Shown here: piece by piece, positions 14,348-22,602 of the stretch | Numbering within the stretch: the first letter of the stretch is position 1 | Layout of the letters: each line of letters begins with the position of its first letter | Assembly: GCA_041655055.1 (NCBI GenBank) | Contig: JBBAGE010000017.1 | Location: 1 to 23,433, forward strand | Length of the DNA: 23,433 nt | From: JBBAGE01 sp041655055 | Lineage (GTDB): Bacteria > Pseudomonadota > Alphaproteobacteria > Rhodobacterales > Rhodobacteraceae | Direction of reading: 5' to 3' | The notes under the pieces: model-generated | The model's database searches: none | The model's input: the letters and a program-made list of their open reading frames with translations, nothing else | What the model was told of the DNA's origin: nothing | Made by a program: the position numbers and the translations under genes

Positions 14348-14370
14348 AGATGCCATTAATAGGTATGTTA
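14348..14370. promoter_or_regulatory. Candidate NsrR operator
   Basis: A 23-bp imperfect palindrome: left arm AAGATGCCATT, centre A, right arm ATAGGTATGTT, with 7 of 11 symmetric pairs. Compared from memory with the NsrR consensus (AAGATGYATTT-N-AAATRCATCTT), 16 of 22 positions match. It covers the -10 of the predicted hmp promoter, where a bound repressor would block RNA polymerase. Confidence 0.55.
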
Positions 14371-14385
14371 TATTTCTGTGACAAA
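14357..14385 (-). promoter_or_regulatory. Predicted hmp promoter
   Basis: On the minus strand TTGTCA (-35) and TATTAA (-10) are separated by exactly 17 bases, with the hmp ATG about 66 bases downstream. The -10 lies within the candidate NsrR palindrome. Confidence 0.6.
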
Positions 14386-14416
14386 TCGCCTCAATCCAGC
14401 GGCAGGAGGCCGGAAA

Positions 14417-14848
14417 ATGCGGCTCAATGACACGACGGATGTGGCGATGCGCATCATGATTTACGCCGCATCCAACGGCGCGCGCCGCTTTACGATCGAT
14501 CAGATCGTGGCGGCCTATGCCCTGCCGCGCAGCACAGTGATGAAGGTGGTCAATGCCCTGACCCAAGGGAAATTCCTGGTGGCCCAACGTGGGCGGGCAG
14601 GGGGCTTGCATCTTGCGCAGCAGGCGGCCGCGATCAAGGTGGGCGATGTCGTGCGGCATATGGAAACCGATTTTTCGCTGGTGGCCTGTATGCGGCCGAG
14701 CAGCGATTGCGCCATTTCACAATTCTGCAAATTGAAATCCCCCCTGACCGAGGCGCGGGCGGCCTTTCTCGCGGTGCTGGATGAATATTCGATTGCCGAT
14801 ATCATGCTTGACCCTGTGCTGTTCGGTATCCGGACCCCGGCAGCATAA
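14417..14848 (+). CDS. nsrR: Rrf2-family [2Fe-2S/4Fe-4S] regulator, NsrR-like
   Basis: A 143-residue Rrf2 winged-helix protein: MRLNDTTDVAMRIMIYAA, FTIDQIVAAYALPRSTVMKVVNALTQGKFLVAQRGRAGGLHLA. The Fe-S ligands are C91, C98 and C104 (C-x6-C-x5-C). NsrR binds an Fe-S cluster that is destroyed by NO, lifting repression of hmp and related genes. IscR and RirA are alternatives, but the divergent hmp and the candidate operator favour NsrR. AGGAGG lies eight bases before the ATG. E. coli NsrR has C-x4-C-x5-C, so the spacing is a little different here. The 3' end runs directly into a minus-strand terminator of the neighbouring gene. Confidence 0.88.
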   Translation: MRLNDTTDVAMRIMIYAASNGARRFTIDQIVAAYALPRSTVMKVVNALTQGKFLVAQRGRAGGLHLAQQAAAIKVGDVVRHMETDFSLVACMRPSSDCAISQFCKLKSPLTEARAAFLAVLDEYSIADIMLDPVLFGIRTPAA

Positions 14849-14878
14849 AAAAACCCCGCCAGCGGATGCGGGCGGGGC
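14847..14878 (-). terminator. Intrinsic terminator of the Bax-inhibitor-1 gene (possibly bidirectional)
   Basis: CCCCGCC (14854-14860) pairs with GGCGGGG (14871-14877). On the minus strand the stem is followed by seven T, an excellent terminator. In the plus direction the tail is weak (CAAAATG), so nsrR may be terminated less well. Confidence 0.9.
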
Positions 14879-14901
14879 AAAATGTTCGGATCCGGGATCG
14901 C

Positions 14902-15639
14902 TTATTCGCGGTTGCCCAGGAATTGCAGCAGGAACATGAACAGGTTGATGAAATCGAGATAGAGCGTCAGCGCGCCCATGATCGCCGATTTCGCCAGCCA
15001 TTCGCTGTCCATGGATTGTGCATGGGCCACATATTCGTTCTTGATCCGCTGGGTATCGAATGCGGTCAGCCCGGCAAAGATCAGCACACCAATCACAGAA
15101 ACCGCGAAATGCAGCGCCGGCGATTGCAGAAAGATATTCACGATCGACGCCACGATCAGGCCGATCACACCCATGATCAGGAAGGCGCCCCAACCGGAAA
15201 TGTCCCGCTTGGTCGTATAGCCATAAAGCGACAGGCCGGCGAAGGAAATCGAGGTCACCAGAAAGGTTTGCGCGATCGAAATGCCGGTGAAAGCGGCAAA
15301 GATCCACGAAATCGACAGGCCCATCACCGCGGCAAAGGTGTAAAAGAACAGTTGCGCCGCAGCCGCCGAAGCACGCTGGATCATCGCGCCAAAGGCAAAG
15401 ACCATGATCAGCGGGGCAAACATCACGATCCAGCCCAGAATATTGGGCGAAAGCGTTACCGGATCGCGAAAGATCGACAGCAACGCATCATTCGACCCGA
15501 CGGCCCAAGCCACAAGCGCAGTGAGCAAAAGCCCCACGGACATAAGCCCGTAGACCTTGTTCATATGGGCGCGAAGCCCCTGATCGATCTGCGCGGCGCG
15601 TGCTCCTACACCGGTGCGGATCGTCTGATAGTCTGCCAT
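14902..15639 (-). CDS. Bax inhibitor-1 / YccA family membrane protein
   Basis: A 245-residue protein with seven hydrophobic segments, from MNKVYGLMSVGLLLTALVAW to the C-terminal LTLYLDFINLFMFLLQFLGNRE. It also shows the typical GLTAFDTQRIKN and YGYTTKRDISGWGAFLIMG. The BI-1/YccA (TMBIM) family is proposed to leak calcium or modulate FtsH protease; bacterial roles are unsettled. AGGAGA lies eight bases before the ATG; a longer in-frame start crosses the promoter region and is rejected. It is transcribed as a single gene, with its own candidate promoter and terminator. Confidence 0.92.
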   Translation of the reverse strand: MADYQTIRTGVGARAAQIDQGLRAHMNKVYGLMSVGLLLTALVAWAVGSNDALLSIFRDPVTLSPNILGWIVMFAPLIMVFAFGAMIQRASAAAAQLFFYTFAAVMGLSISWIFAAFTGISIAQTFLVTSISFAGLSLYGYTTKRDISGWGAFLIMGVIGLIVASIVNIFLQSPALHFAVSVIGVLIFAGLTAFDTQRIKNEYVAHAQSMDSEWLAKSAIMGALTLYLDFINLFMFLLQFLGNRE

Positions 15640-15696
15640 CGACAGTCTCCTGTTAACATCATCACTTTGACCGGCACCAAGCCGCTCTTGTTCGTC

Positions 15697-15725
15697 AATA
15701 TCGTTGAGCGATCTATCGATTTCAA
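15697..15725 (-). promoter_or_regulatory. Candidate promoter of the Bax-inhibitor-1 gene
   Basis: On the minus strand TTGAAA and GATATT are 17 bases apart, with the ATG about 58 bases downstream. The quality of the -10 is moderate. Confidence 0.45.
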
Positions 15726-15776
15726 GGCTTTCGCGGCAGAAATACGGGGTTTTTCCTAATCTGTTATCGCCCGGTT

Positions 15777-16733
15777 TCAAGGGGTGACGACCACCTTTCC
15801 CGTAGACGCCCGGCTGCGCAACAATTCCAGCGCGTCATCCACCTGATCGAGCGGCAGAATCCGGCTGATATGGGGTTGCAACTGGCCTGTGGAAATCCAG
15901 TCGATCAGTTTGCGGGTGGAATCGGCCAGCACCTGTGGGCGAAAGGCATTATAGCCGCCCCAGTAAAACCCGATGAGCGAGATATTTTTCACCATCAGAT
16001 GATTGGCGCGCACCTGGGGCACATCGCCGCTGGCAAAGCCGATGACCAGAATCCGCGCCTCGGGGTTGCAGGCGCGAAATGCGGCGGTGAATTGATCGCC
16101 GCCGACCGGATCATAGACGACATCGGCCCCCCCCAGCGCCAGAACCGCTGCGCGGATGTCATCCTCGCTGTCGATCAGGTGATCGGCGCCGGCCGCTTTG
16201 CAGATCGCGAGCTTATCGGCGCCGCGCGCGCAGGCAATCACCCGCGCGCCCATCAGCTTGCCAATCTGGATGGCGCTAAGGCCCACGCCGCCAGCCGCCC
16301 CCAGCACCAACAGCGTTTCGCCCGGTTGCAAGCGGGCCTTATAATCCAGCGCGACATGGCTGGTGCCATGGGCGATCTGGAATGCGGCGGCATCAGTGAA
16401 GGACATCGCATCTGGGATCGGCACGCAGCGCGCGGCGTCAAACGTGCCATATTCCGCCAGCCCCCCGGCGCCCGCCATGATCGCCACGCGGGTGCCGACG
16501 GCGGGGGTATCGACGCCCGCGCCAAGCGCCTCGATCGTGCCGGCAAGCTCCATTCCCAGCGTAAAGGGCAGGGGGGGGCGTTCCTGATACTGGCCCTTGA
16601 TCATCAAAAGGTCCGCGAAATTCAGCCCGCAGGCGGCGATTTTGACCAGCACCTGCCCGGGCCCGGGTTCGGGGCGGGCGATGTCGGCAAGCTGCGGTTC
16701 GGTATCAAATGCGGTGACGCGATATGCTTTCAT
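15777..16733 (-). CDS. NADPH:quinone oxidoreductase (zinc-free medium-chain reductase)
   Basis: A 318-residue enzyme of the zeta-crystallin/quinone oxidoreductase branch. Markers are VLVKIAACGLNFADLLMIKGQY, the dinucleotide-binding LVLGAAGGVGLSAIQIGKLMGA (AAGGVG), ALDYKARLQPGETL and the C-terminal STGKVVVTP. Zinc-binding cysteines of alcohol dehydrogenases are absent. These enzymes reduce quinones or enones with NADPH; the true substrate is unknown. AGGGGG precedes the chosen ATG, which begins MKAYRVTAFD, the normal family start. It lies 137 bases upstream of the BI-1 gene and may form its own unit. Confidence 0.9.
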   Translation of the reverse strand: MKAYRVTAFDTEPQLADIARPEPGPGQVLVKIAACGLNFADLLMIKGQYQERPPLPFTLGMELAGTIEALGAGVDTPAVGTRVAIMAGAGGLAEYGTFDAARCVPIPDAMSFTDAAAFQIAHGTSHVALDYKARLQPGETLLVLGAAGGVGLSAIQIGKLMGARVIACARGADKLAICKAAGADHLIDSEDDIRAAVLALGGADVVYDPVGGDQFTAAFRACNPEARILVIGFASGDVPQVRANHLMVKNISLIGFYWGGYNAFRPQVLADSTRKLIDWISTGQLQPHISRILPLDQVDDALELLRSRASTGKVVVTP

Positions 16734-17065
16734 GAGGCCCCCTGATGCGATGCGCGCACCATAGGGCAGAGATCTGCGGGAATCGAGCCTTTGCGCCGCA
16801 AAATGCCCGTCCGGCAATAACTATACCTTAAGGAGAATGGTGTTATAGCGGGACAAAGCGCGGAAAACCCTGGGTTGCGGCAGCAAAATGCGCTACATTC
16901 ACACAAGTTAATGGGAGATTTCGTAAGTTTATAATTAGTTTTCAGTAGCTTGACGGAGCGCCAATCTAACCTGTCTAAAAAGACAGGTTGAGTCACTGCG
17001 GCCAAAGGGCGAAAGGTTAATACACGCAAGAGTAATTCTGTTCGGTTGGTAAGGGGAGATGGGGT
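16734..17065. promoter_or_regulatory. 332-base divergent regulatory region
   Basis: No gene is visible here. It is AT-rich compared with its flanks. Elements seen: an inverted repeat TTTGCG-C-CGCAAA (16790-16802), close to the quinone oxidoreductase start; an AAGGAG followed by an ATG frame of only three codons (near 16830), not a gene; a candidate promoter TTGACG (16950-16955) with GTCTAA 17 bases later toward the XRE gene; and the palindrome listed separately. The promoters of the two flanking divergent genes must lie here. Confidence 0.55.
16968..16989. repeat. Perfect 9-bp inverted repeat, candidate operator
   Basis: AACCTGTCT and AGACAGGTT are perfect inverted arms with four A between them. 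No T tract follows, and it sits 76 bases before the XRE gene, over the -10 of a candidate promoter. It therefore looks more like a repressor binding site than a terminator. Autoregulation by the XRE protein is a reasonable guess. Confidence 0.6.
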
Positions 17066-17425
17066 ATGACTCATCCGGTCGATGTTCATGTGGGTAAACG
17101 TATCCGCCACCGCCGTTGGATGGTGGGCATGACGCAACAACAGCTTGCCGAAAAGGTCGGCATCAAGTTTCAGCAGATCCAGAAATATGAGACCGGCATG
17201 AACCGGGTCAGTGCCTCGCGGCTTTGGGATATTGCCGAAGCGCTGAGCGTGCCGGTCGCGTTCTTTTTCGACGGGATCGAGGCCGATGCCGACGAAGCCG
17301 TCGCATCGCGCGATATTCTGGCCGATAAAGAGGCCCTGGAACTGGTGCGTTCCTATTATGCCATCCCCGAAAACCAACGCCGCCGCCTGTTTGAACTGGC
17401 GCGGGTTCTGTCGGATGTCGCATAG
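17066..17425 (+). CDS. XRE-family helix-turn-helix regulator
   Basis: A 119-residue protein with an N-terminal Cro/CI-type HTH (residues about 11-65: GKRIRHRRWMVGMTQQQLAEK, QQIQKYETGMNRVSASRLWDIAEALSVPVAFFF). The acidic linker and helical C-terminus (KEALELVRSYYAIPENQRRRLFELARVLSD) may dimerise. This short architecture is common and often multicopy in alphaproteobacteria; known examples regulate stress or cell-cycle genes, but I cannot name a target. A purine-rich AAGGGGAG precedes the ATG. The hisN-like gene follows after 69 bases. Confidence 0.88.
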   Translation: MTHPVDVHVGKRIRHRRWMVGMTQQQLAEKVGIKFQQIQKYETGMNRVSASRLWDIAEALSVPVAFFFDGIEADADEAVASRDILADKEALELVRSYYAIPENQRRRLFELARVLSDVA

Positions 17426-17494
17426 ACGCATTGCTTGACGACCTATGGTTTAGCCACTACCCGCAGCCTGAACGGGGTTGTGCCGGGGGTTGGC

Positions 17495-18298
17495 ATGAAT
17501 GAACTATCGTCTGCAATCCGCCAAAGCGTGATCGATACCGCCAATGCCGCCGCCGATGCGGCGCGGGCGGTAACATTGGCGCATTTTCGCACCAAAGGGC
17601 TGGGCGCCGAAAACAAATTGTCCGGCGGTTTCGATCCGGTGACTTTGGCCGACCGCGCAGCGGAACGCGCCATGGTCGATGTGATCGCGCGGATGCGGCC
17701 AGATGATGCGATCCTTGGCGAAGAATATGGTGCAAGGCCCGGCACCAGCGGGCTGACCTGGGTGCTTGATCCGATTGACGGCACACGGTCCTATATTTCC
17801 GGCGCGCCCACCTGGGGGGTGTTGATCGGGCTGCGCGATGCGCAAAACGCGCTTTTGGGCGTGATCGATCAGCCCTATATCGGCGAACGTTTCATCGGCG
17901 GGTTGGGCCATGCCCGATTGATCGGCCCGCATGGCACCGTGGATCTTGCCACACGCCGCACGGCGGCGCTGGCAGAGGCCACGCTGTTTACCACCTATCC
18001 GCAGGTGGGCAGCGATGCCGAAAGCGCGGCGTTTCATGCGCTGGCCGCGCAATGCAAGCTGACGCGCTATGGGCTCGATTGCTATGCCTATGCGCTGCTG
18101 GCGGCGGGCCATGTCGATCTGGTGGTTGAAGCGGGGCTGCAATCCTATGACATCATGGCCCCGATCGCGGTGATCGAGGCTGCTGGCGGTATCGTCACCG
18201 ATTGGGCGGGCGGGCCCGCGCATGAGGGCGGACGGATCATCGCCGCCGCGAATGCCGATCTCCACGCGCAGGCGCTGGCAACCCTGTCGCGCGCCTAG
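17495..18298 (+). CDS. hisN: Inositol monophosphatase family protein, probable histidinol-phosphatase HisN
   Basis: A 267-residue metal-dependent phosphatase. The motifs are GEEYG (E76, E77), WVLDPIDGTRSYISG (D92, D95, T97) and QSYDIMAPIAVIEAAGG (D219), which together bind the magnesium ions. The DPIDGTRSYISG variant is characteristic of HisN-type histidinol-phosphate phosphatases, which carry out the penultimate step of histidine synthesis, rather than of SuhB or CysQ. No other his genes are nearby, which is normal for scattered pathways. A longer start (TTG at 17435) is possible but the ATG after GGGGG gives the usual N-terminus. The TAG stop overlaps that of the convergent guanine deaminase gene. 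Confidence 0.85.
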   Translation: MNELSSAIRQSVIDTANAAADAARAVTLAHFRTKGLGAENKLSGGFDPVTLADRAAERAMVDVIARMRPDDAILGEEYGARPGTSGLTWVLDPIDGTRSYISGAPTWGVLIGLRDAQNALLGVIDQPYIGERFIGGLGHARLIGPHGTVDLATRRTAALAEATLFTTYPQVGSDAESAAFHALAAQCKLTRYGLDCYAYALLAAGHVDLVVEAGLQSYDIMAPIAVIEAAGGIVTDWAGGPAHEGGRIIAAANADLHAQALATLSRA

Positions 18299-19587
18299 GC
18301 CGCCCGCGCGCCGTTGATCCAGACGGCCCGGATCGCGCGGTCATCGCCCATCATGATCGTGGGGAAAAGGCTTTCCCAGAAATCACCGGCCCGCGCGGCA
18401 CGCTGGGCAATGGCAGGGGTGGACGCAAGGTCGATCACCGCCAGATCGGCCTCGGCCCCGATGGCGATATTGCCGATCTTGTGCCCCAGCCGCAGCGCCT
18501 GCGCGCCGCCCATCGTTGCCAGCCACCACAATTGTGCCGGATGCAGCGGCGTGCCGGCAAGCTGGCCGATTTCATAGGCCGCCGCCATCGTGCGCAGCAT
18601 CGAAAACGACGATCCGCCGCCGGTATCGGTGCCAAGCGCGACGATCTGGCCCTCGGCCTTGCGCGCGGCCAGATCGAAGATCCCCGATCCGATAAAGGTA
18701 TTCGACGTGGGGCAATGCACCAATGCGCCACCCGCTTCGCGCAGCCGGTCACGTTCGCGCGGTGTCAGGTGGATCGCGTGGCCATATAGCCCGCCGGGGC
18801 CAAGCAATCCATGCGCCTCATATGTATCAAGATAGTCGCGCGCATCGGGATAAAGCGATTGCACCCAGTCCAGTTCATCCACCTGTTCGCTCAGGTGGGT
18901 TTGCATCAGACAATCGGGATGTTCGGCCCAAAGCGCGCCAAGCGCGGCAAGCTGTTCGGGCGTGGATGTGGGCGAAAAACGCGGGGTGATCGCATAATGC
19001 AACCGGTCCTGACCATGCCAGCGGTGCAGCAATGCGCGGCTTTCGTCATAGGCGGTCTGGGCGGTATCGCGCAGCCCGTCGGGGGCGTTGCGATCCATGC
19101 AGGTGCGCCCGGCGATCACGCGCTGGCCACGGGACTGGGCCTCGGTGAAAAAGGCATCGACCGAGGCGGAATGAATCGTGGCAAAGCTGCACATGGTGGT
19201 CACCCCATGCGCGCGGCTTAGATCCAGATAAAGCGCCGCGATCTGGCGGGCATAGGCGGGATCGTTGAAACGCATTTCCTCGGGGAAAGTATAGGTGTTG
19301 AGCCAGTCGATCAGCCGCTTGCCCCAACTGGCGATGATGCCGGTCTGGGGGTAATGCACATGCGCATCGACAAAACCCGCTGAAATCAGCGCGTCGCCAT
19401 AGCGAGTTTCAGGCGTATCGGGCCATTCCGCGCGGATACGCGCGCCATCACCCAGATCGGCAATCACACCGCCCCGGATCACCACCGCCCCGTGGCGCCA
19501 GTGGCGCGCCGCATCGGGCCCGGCGGCGCCAAAAGGATCGCCGTCAAAGGCGATCAGCTGACCGCTCAGGATATGGGTGTCGTTCAT
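18295..19587 (-). CDS. guaD: Guanine deaminase
   Basis: A 430-residue amidohydrolase that converts guanine to xanthine and ammonia. The metal-site motifs are DAHVHYPQT (H76, H78), HLSEQVDE, YGHAIHLT and the catalytic Asp in LGTDTGGGSSFSML. GMDAHVHYPQ-like and PRFSPTSTPEQL are typical of GuaD rather than chlorohydrolases or adenosine deaminase. Two adjacent ATGs occur; GGAGG lies two bases before the first and five before the second, so the second (MNDTH) is preferred. It converges on hisN with a 4-base overlap through a palindromic CTAG. Xanthine-degradation genes are not seen nearby. Confidence 0.92.
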   Translation of the reverse strand: MNDTHILSGQLIAFDGDPFGAAGPDAARHWRHGAVVIRGGVIADLGDGARIRAEWPDTPETRYGDALISAGFVDAHVHYPQTGIIASWGKRLIDWLNTYTFPEEMRFNDPAYARQIAALYLDLSRAHGVTTMCSFATIHSASVDAFFTEAQSRGQRVIAGRTCMDRNAPDGLRDTAQTAYDESRALLHRWHGQDRLHYAITPRFSPTSTPEQLAALGALWAEHPDCLMQTHLSEQVDELDWVQSLYPDARDYLDTYEAHGLLGPGGLYGHAIHLTPRERDRLREAGGALVHCPTSNTFIGSGIFDLAARKAEGQIVALGTDTGGGSSFSMLRTMAAAYEIGQLAGTPLHPAQLWWLATMGGAQALRLGHKIGNIAIGAEADLAVIDLASTPAIAQRAARAGDFWESLFPTIMMGDDRAIRAVWINGARAA

Positions 19588-19711
19588 CATGGCCTCCGCT
19601 CATACCGGACCCAACCTAAAGGCAAAGAAATTCAACGTAAATCGCGCGCGGCCCCTGTTTCCCCAATTTGCGATGATCTATGTTGAACACGAAAAACCAA
19701 AGGCGCAGCGC

Positions 19712-21094
19712 ATGGCACAAGACGATACAGGTAACGACCGCCGCGAAACCGGTCCGGGCGCGCTTGATGCGCGGATGCTGGGCGCAGTGCTGCAGGCGAT
19801 GGAAATGGGCGACGCGGCCCGGTTGACCGCCCTGATGGAGCCGTTGCACGCCGCCGATATCGCCGACCTTCTGGAACAGGTCAATGACCATGACCGCCGC
19901 CGGCTGATCACGCTTTATGATCGTGAATTCGACGGTGAAATCCTGTCCGAGCTGCACGAATCGATTCGCGAGGATGTGATCGCCCAATTGCGCCCCGAAG
20001 TGCTGGCCGATGCGGTGCGCGAGCTTGATTCCGATGATGTGATCGACTTGCTCGAAGATCTTGAGGCCCCGCAGCAGGCGGCCATCCTCGGCGCGCTCGA
20101 AGATGTGGACCGGGTCGCGGTCGAACAATCGCTGAGCTTTCCGGAATATTCCGCCGGGCGGTTGATGCAGCGCGAAGTGGTGATGGCGCCGTCGCATTGG
20201 AATGTGGGCGATGCGATCGATTTTCTGCGCAGCGCCGATGATCTGCCCGAACATTTCTATCATATCGTGCTGGTCGATCCGCGTCTGCGCCCTGTCGGCT
20301 ATGTCACGCTTGGCCGGTTGCTGAGCCAGCCGCGCGCCGCCATGCTGGCCGATCTGTTAGAGCCGAGTTTTCGCACCTTTAGCGTGCATGATCAGGAAGG
20401 CGATGTGGCCTATGCCTTTAACCAATATCACCTGATTTCGGCCCCGGTGGTTGATGCCGATGGCCGGCTGGTGGGCGTGATCACCATCGACGATGCGATG
20501 ACCGTGCTGGATGAGGAACACGAAGAAGATTACCTGCGCTTTGCCGGTGTGGGGGAAACGAGCCTTGGCGACCGGGTGTTTACCACGATGCGCGGGCGTT
20601 TTCCGTGGCTTTTGATCAATCTGGTGGCAGCGAATATTTCGGCCTCGGTGATTGCGCAGTTTGAAACGACGATTCAACAGATCGTGCTGCTGGCAATCCT
20701 GATGCCGATCGTGGCCTCGATGGGTGGTAATGCGGGCACGCAATCGCTGGCGGTTGCGGTGCGCGCGCTGGCCACCCGCGATCTGACATCGGCAAACGCG
20801 TGGCGCGTTGTGCGGCGCGAAGCCTTGGTGGGGGTGCTGAACGGGCTGGCTTTTGGCGCGATCATGGGCGTGGTTGTGGCCGCGTGGTTCGGCGAACCGG
20901 TGATCGGGCTGGTGATCGCGGTGGCGCTGATGCTGACCCAGATCGGGGCCTCGGTCGGGGGGGTGTTGATCCCGATTGCGTTGGAAAAACTGGGCGTCGA
21001 TCCGGCGGTGGCCTCGGGGCCGTTTCTGACAACAACGACCGATATTGTGGGCTTTTTCGTGTTCCTGGGCATTGCAACGATGGTCTTGCTGTGA
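19712..21094 (+). CDS. mgtE: Magnesium transporter MgtE
   Basis: A 460-residue MgtE-family channel. The N-terminal superhelical domain (MEPLHAADIADLLEQV..ITLYDREFDGEILSELHES) is followed by two CBS domains (about residues 140-260: GRLMQREVVMAPSHW, VGYVTLGRLLS, ISAPVVDADGRLVGVITIDDAM), then a plug helix and five membrane segments. The transmembrane part includes MPIVASMGGNAGTQSLAVAVRA, the conserved Mg2+ pore signature. The cytosolic domain senses Mg2+ and closes the channel. AAGG precedes the chosen ATG; an ATG 39 bases upstream is a weaker alternative. The downstream cyclo-ligase overlaps by four bases (GTGA). Confidence 0.95.
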   Translation: MAQDDTGNDRRETGPGALDARMLGAVLQAMEMGDAARLTALMEPLHAADIADLLEQVNDHDRRRLITLYDREFDGEILSELHESIREDVIAQLRPEVLADAVRELDSDDVIDLLEDLEAPQQAAILGALEDVDRVAVEQSLSFPEYSAGRLMQREVVMAPSHWNVGDAIDFLRSADDLPEHFYHIVLVDPRLRPVGYVTLGRLLSQPRAAMLADLLEPSFRTFSVHDQEGDVAYAFNQYHLISAPVVDADGRLVGVITIDDAMTVLDEEHEEDYLRFAGVGETSLGDRVFTTMRGRFPWLLINLVAANISASVIAQFETTIQQIVLLAILMPIVASMGGNAGTQSLAVAVRALATRDLTSANAWRVVRREALVGVLNGLAFGAIMGVVVAAWFGEPVIGLVIAVALMLTQIGASVGGVLIPIALEKLGVDPAVASGPFLTTTTDIVGFFVFLGIATMVLL

Positions 21095-21657
21095 CGATCG
21101 ACCCCAAGGCCGATTTGCGTCGCGCCGCGTTGATCCGGCGCGAAAATGCGCATGCGCCCGCCCGCGCGGCGGCGGCAGGGGCGATCCTTGCCGATGTGCT
21201 GGCGCCCTGGCGGGGTGCGGTGATCGCGGGCTATCTGCCGATCCGCACCGAAATCGATCCACGGCCGGTAATGGCGCATATGGCCGCGCACGGCCCGGTT
21301 GCCGTCCCGATCATCACGGGCAAGGCCATGCCGCTTGCCTTTCGCGCATGGCAGCCCGATTGCGCGCTGGTGTCTGGCCCGTTCGGCACGCTGGCCCCGC
21401 GCGAAGGCGCGGCGCTGGTGCCGCGCGTGGTGATTGTGCCGATGCTGGCATTTGACCGCGCGGGCCACCGGCTGGGCTATGGTGGCGGCTATTATGACCG
21501 CACATTGGCGGGGCTGCGGGCGGCGGGTGATGTGCTGGCCGTGGGCTTTGCCTATGCGGGCCAGGAAACGCCTGCGCCGCTGCCCACGGAACCCACCGAT
21601 GCGCGGCTTGATATGCTGGTGACAGAGGCCGGCGTTTTACATTTTCCGCCCGCATGA
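21091..21657 (+). CDS. 5-formyltetrahydrofolate cyclo-ligase
   Basis: A 188-residue enzyme that converts 5-formyl-THF to 5,10-methenyl-THF with ATP. Visible features are LRRAALIRRENAH at the N-terminus, GYLPIRTEIDPRPVM, and the phosphate-binding GHRLGYGGGYYDRTL, which is the family hallmark. It begins with GTG, overlapping the mgtE TGA by four bases (GTGA), so translation is coupled; no good Shine-Dalgarno is seen. The start is inferred from the overlap and N-terminal homology. Length is normal. Confidence 0.92.
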   Translation: MTIDPKADLRRAALIRRENAHAPARAAAAGAILADVLAPWRGAVIAGYLPIRTEIDPRPVMAHMAAHGPVAVPIITGKAMPLAFRAWQPDCALVSGPFGTLAPREGAALVPRVVIVPMLAFDRAGHRLGYGGGYYDRTLAGLRAAGDVLAVGFAYAGQETPAPLPTEPTDARLDMLVTEAGVLHFPPA

Positions 21658-21699
21658 ATCTGCTTGCGCCCGCCCGCGCGCAGTCCTAGCACAGTTTGC

Positions 21700-22512
21700 A
21701 TGAGGATATTGTTTCTGGGCGATGTGATGGGCCGGGCTGGGCGCCGGGCCATATCGGAACGGCTTCCACGGTTTCGCGCCGATTGGCGGCTGGATTTCGT
21801 GGTGGTCAATGGTGAAAATGCCACGAATGGCGCCGGGCTTTCGCCCGATCACGCACGCGCATTGCTGGCCGCGGGGGCCGATTGCGTGACGCTGGGCGAT
21901 CACGCCTTTGACCAGCGCGACATGATGCAATTCATTGAGATCGAACCGCGCATCCTGCGCCCGCTGAACTATGCCAAAAACGCCCCCGGCGCGGGGGCCC
22001 GGGTCTATGAGGCGACGCAGGGGCGCAAGGTGCTGGTGACGCAGGCGCTGGGGCAGGTATTCATGAAACGGCCCTTTGATGATCCGTTTTCCGCGCTTGA
22101 TCCGGTGTTGCGCGCGCATCCGATGGGCGGACGGGTGCAGGCCAGTCTGGTGGATATCCATTGCGAAGCCACCAGCGAGAAAATGGCCACCGGCCATTTT
22201 TGCGATGGCCGCGCCAGTATCGTGGTGGGCACGCATACGCATGTCTGCACCGCCGATGCCCAGATCCTGCCCGGCGGCACCGCCTATCAATCCGATGCCG
22301 GCATGTGCGGCGATTACAATTCGGTGATCGGCATGGACAAGGACGAACCCATGCGCCGTTTTATTACCGGCATGGGCAAGACCCGCTTTCAACCCGCCGA
22401 GGGCGAGGCGACGCTGTCGGGGCTTTATGTTGAAACCGATGATCGCAGCGGCAAGGCGCAGCGCATCGTGATGATCCGCGAAGGGGGCCGACTGGCGCAA
22501 AGCCTGCCGTGA
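21700..22512 (+). CDS. YmdB-like (TIGR00282) metallophosphoesterase
   Basis: A 270-residue calcineurin-type phosphoesterase with MRILFLGDVMGRAGRRA (D8), VVVNGENATNGAGL (E39, N40), VTLGDHAFDQRD, and GTHTHVCTADAQILPGGTAYQSDAGMCG (split here by name only: GTHTHVCTAD, then YQSDAGMCGDYNSVIG). These are the metal-binding motifs of the YmdB family, which hydrolyse 2',3'-cyclic nucleotides and affect biofilm and sporulation in Bacillus. The start gives MRIL at the expected position; the upstream extension is unlikely. It begins 42 bases after the cyclo-ligase gene, and yebC follows. Function in this organism is inferred from the family. Confidence 0.9.
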   Translation: MRILFLGDVMGRAGRRAISERLPRFRADWRLDFVVVNGENATNGAGLSPDHARALLAAGADCVTLGDHAFDQRDMMQFIEIEPRILRPLNYAKNAPGAGARVYEATQGRKVLVTQALGQVFMKRPFDDPFSALDPVLRAHPMGGRVQASLVDIHCEATSEKMATGHFCDGRASIVVGTHTHVCTADAQILPGGTAYQSDAGMCGDYNSVIGMDKDEPMRRFITGMGKTRFQPAEGEATLSGLYVETDDRSGKAQRIVMIREGGRLAQSLP

Positions 22513-22520
22513 TCGCGGGG

Positions 22521-22536
22521 CGCGCGCGCGCGCGCG
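22521..22536. repeat. (CG)8 dinucleotide run
   Basis: Eight consecutive CG dinucleotides between the YmdB-like gene and yebC, flanked by more G. Alternating CG runs favour left-handed DNA and can slip during replication. It starts eight bases after the upstream stop, within the yebC leader. Confidence 0.9.
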
Positions 22537-22602
22537 GGCTTGCAGCGGGCAAGGCGCATGGAATATAGACAGACCGACACAAATGCATGAGGGTCCACGC
22601 AG

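Noticed and set aside
16829..16845. AAGGAG followed by ATG upstream of the XRE gene
   Set aside because: The frame stops after three codons. It looks like a gene start only by chance.
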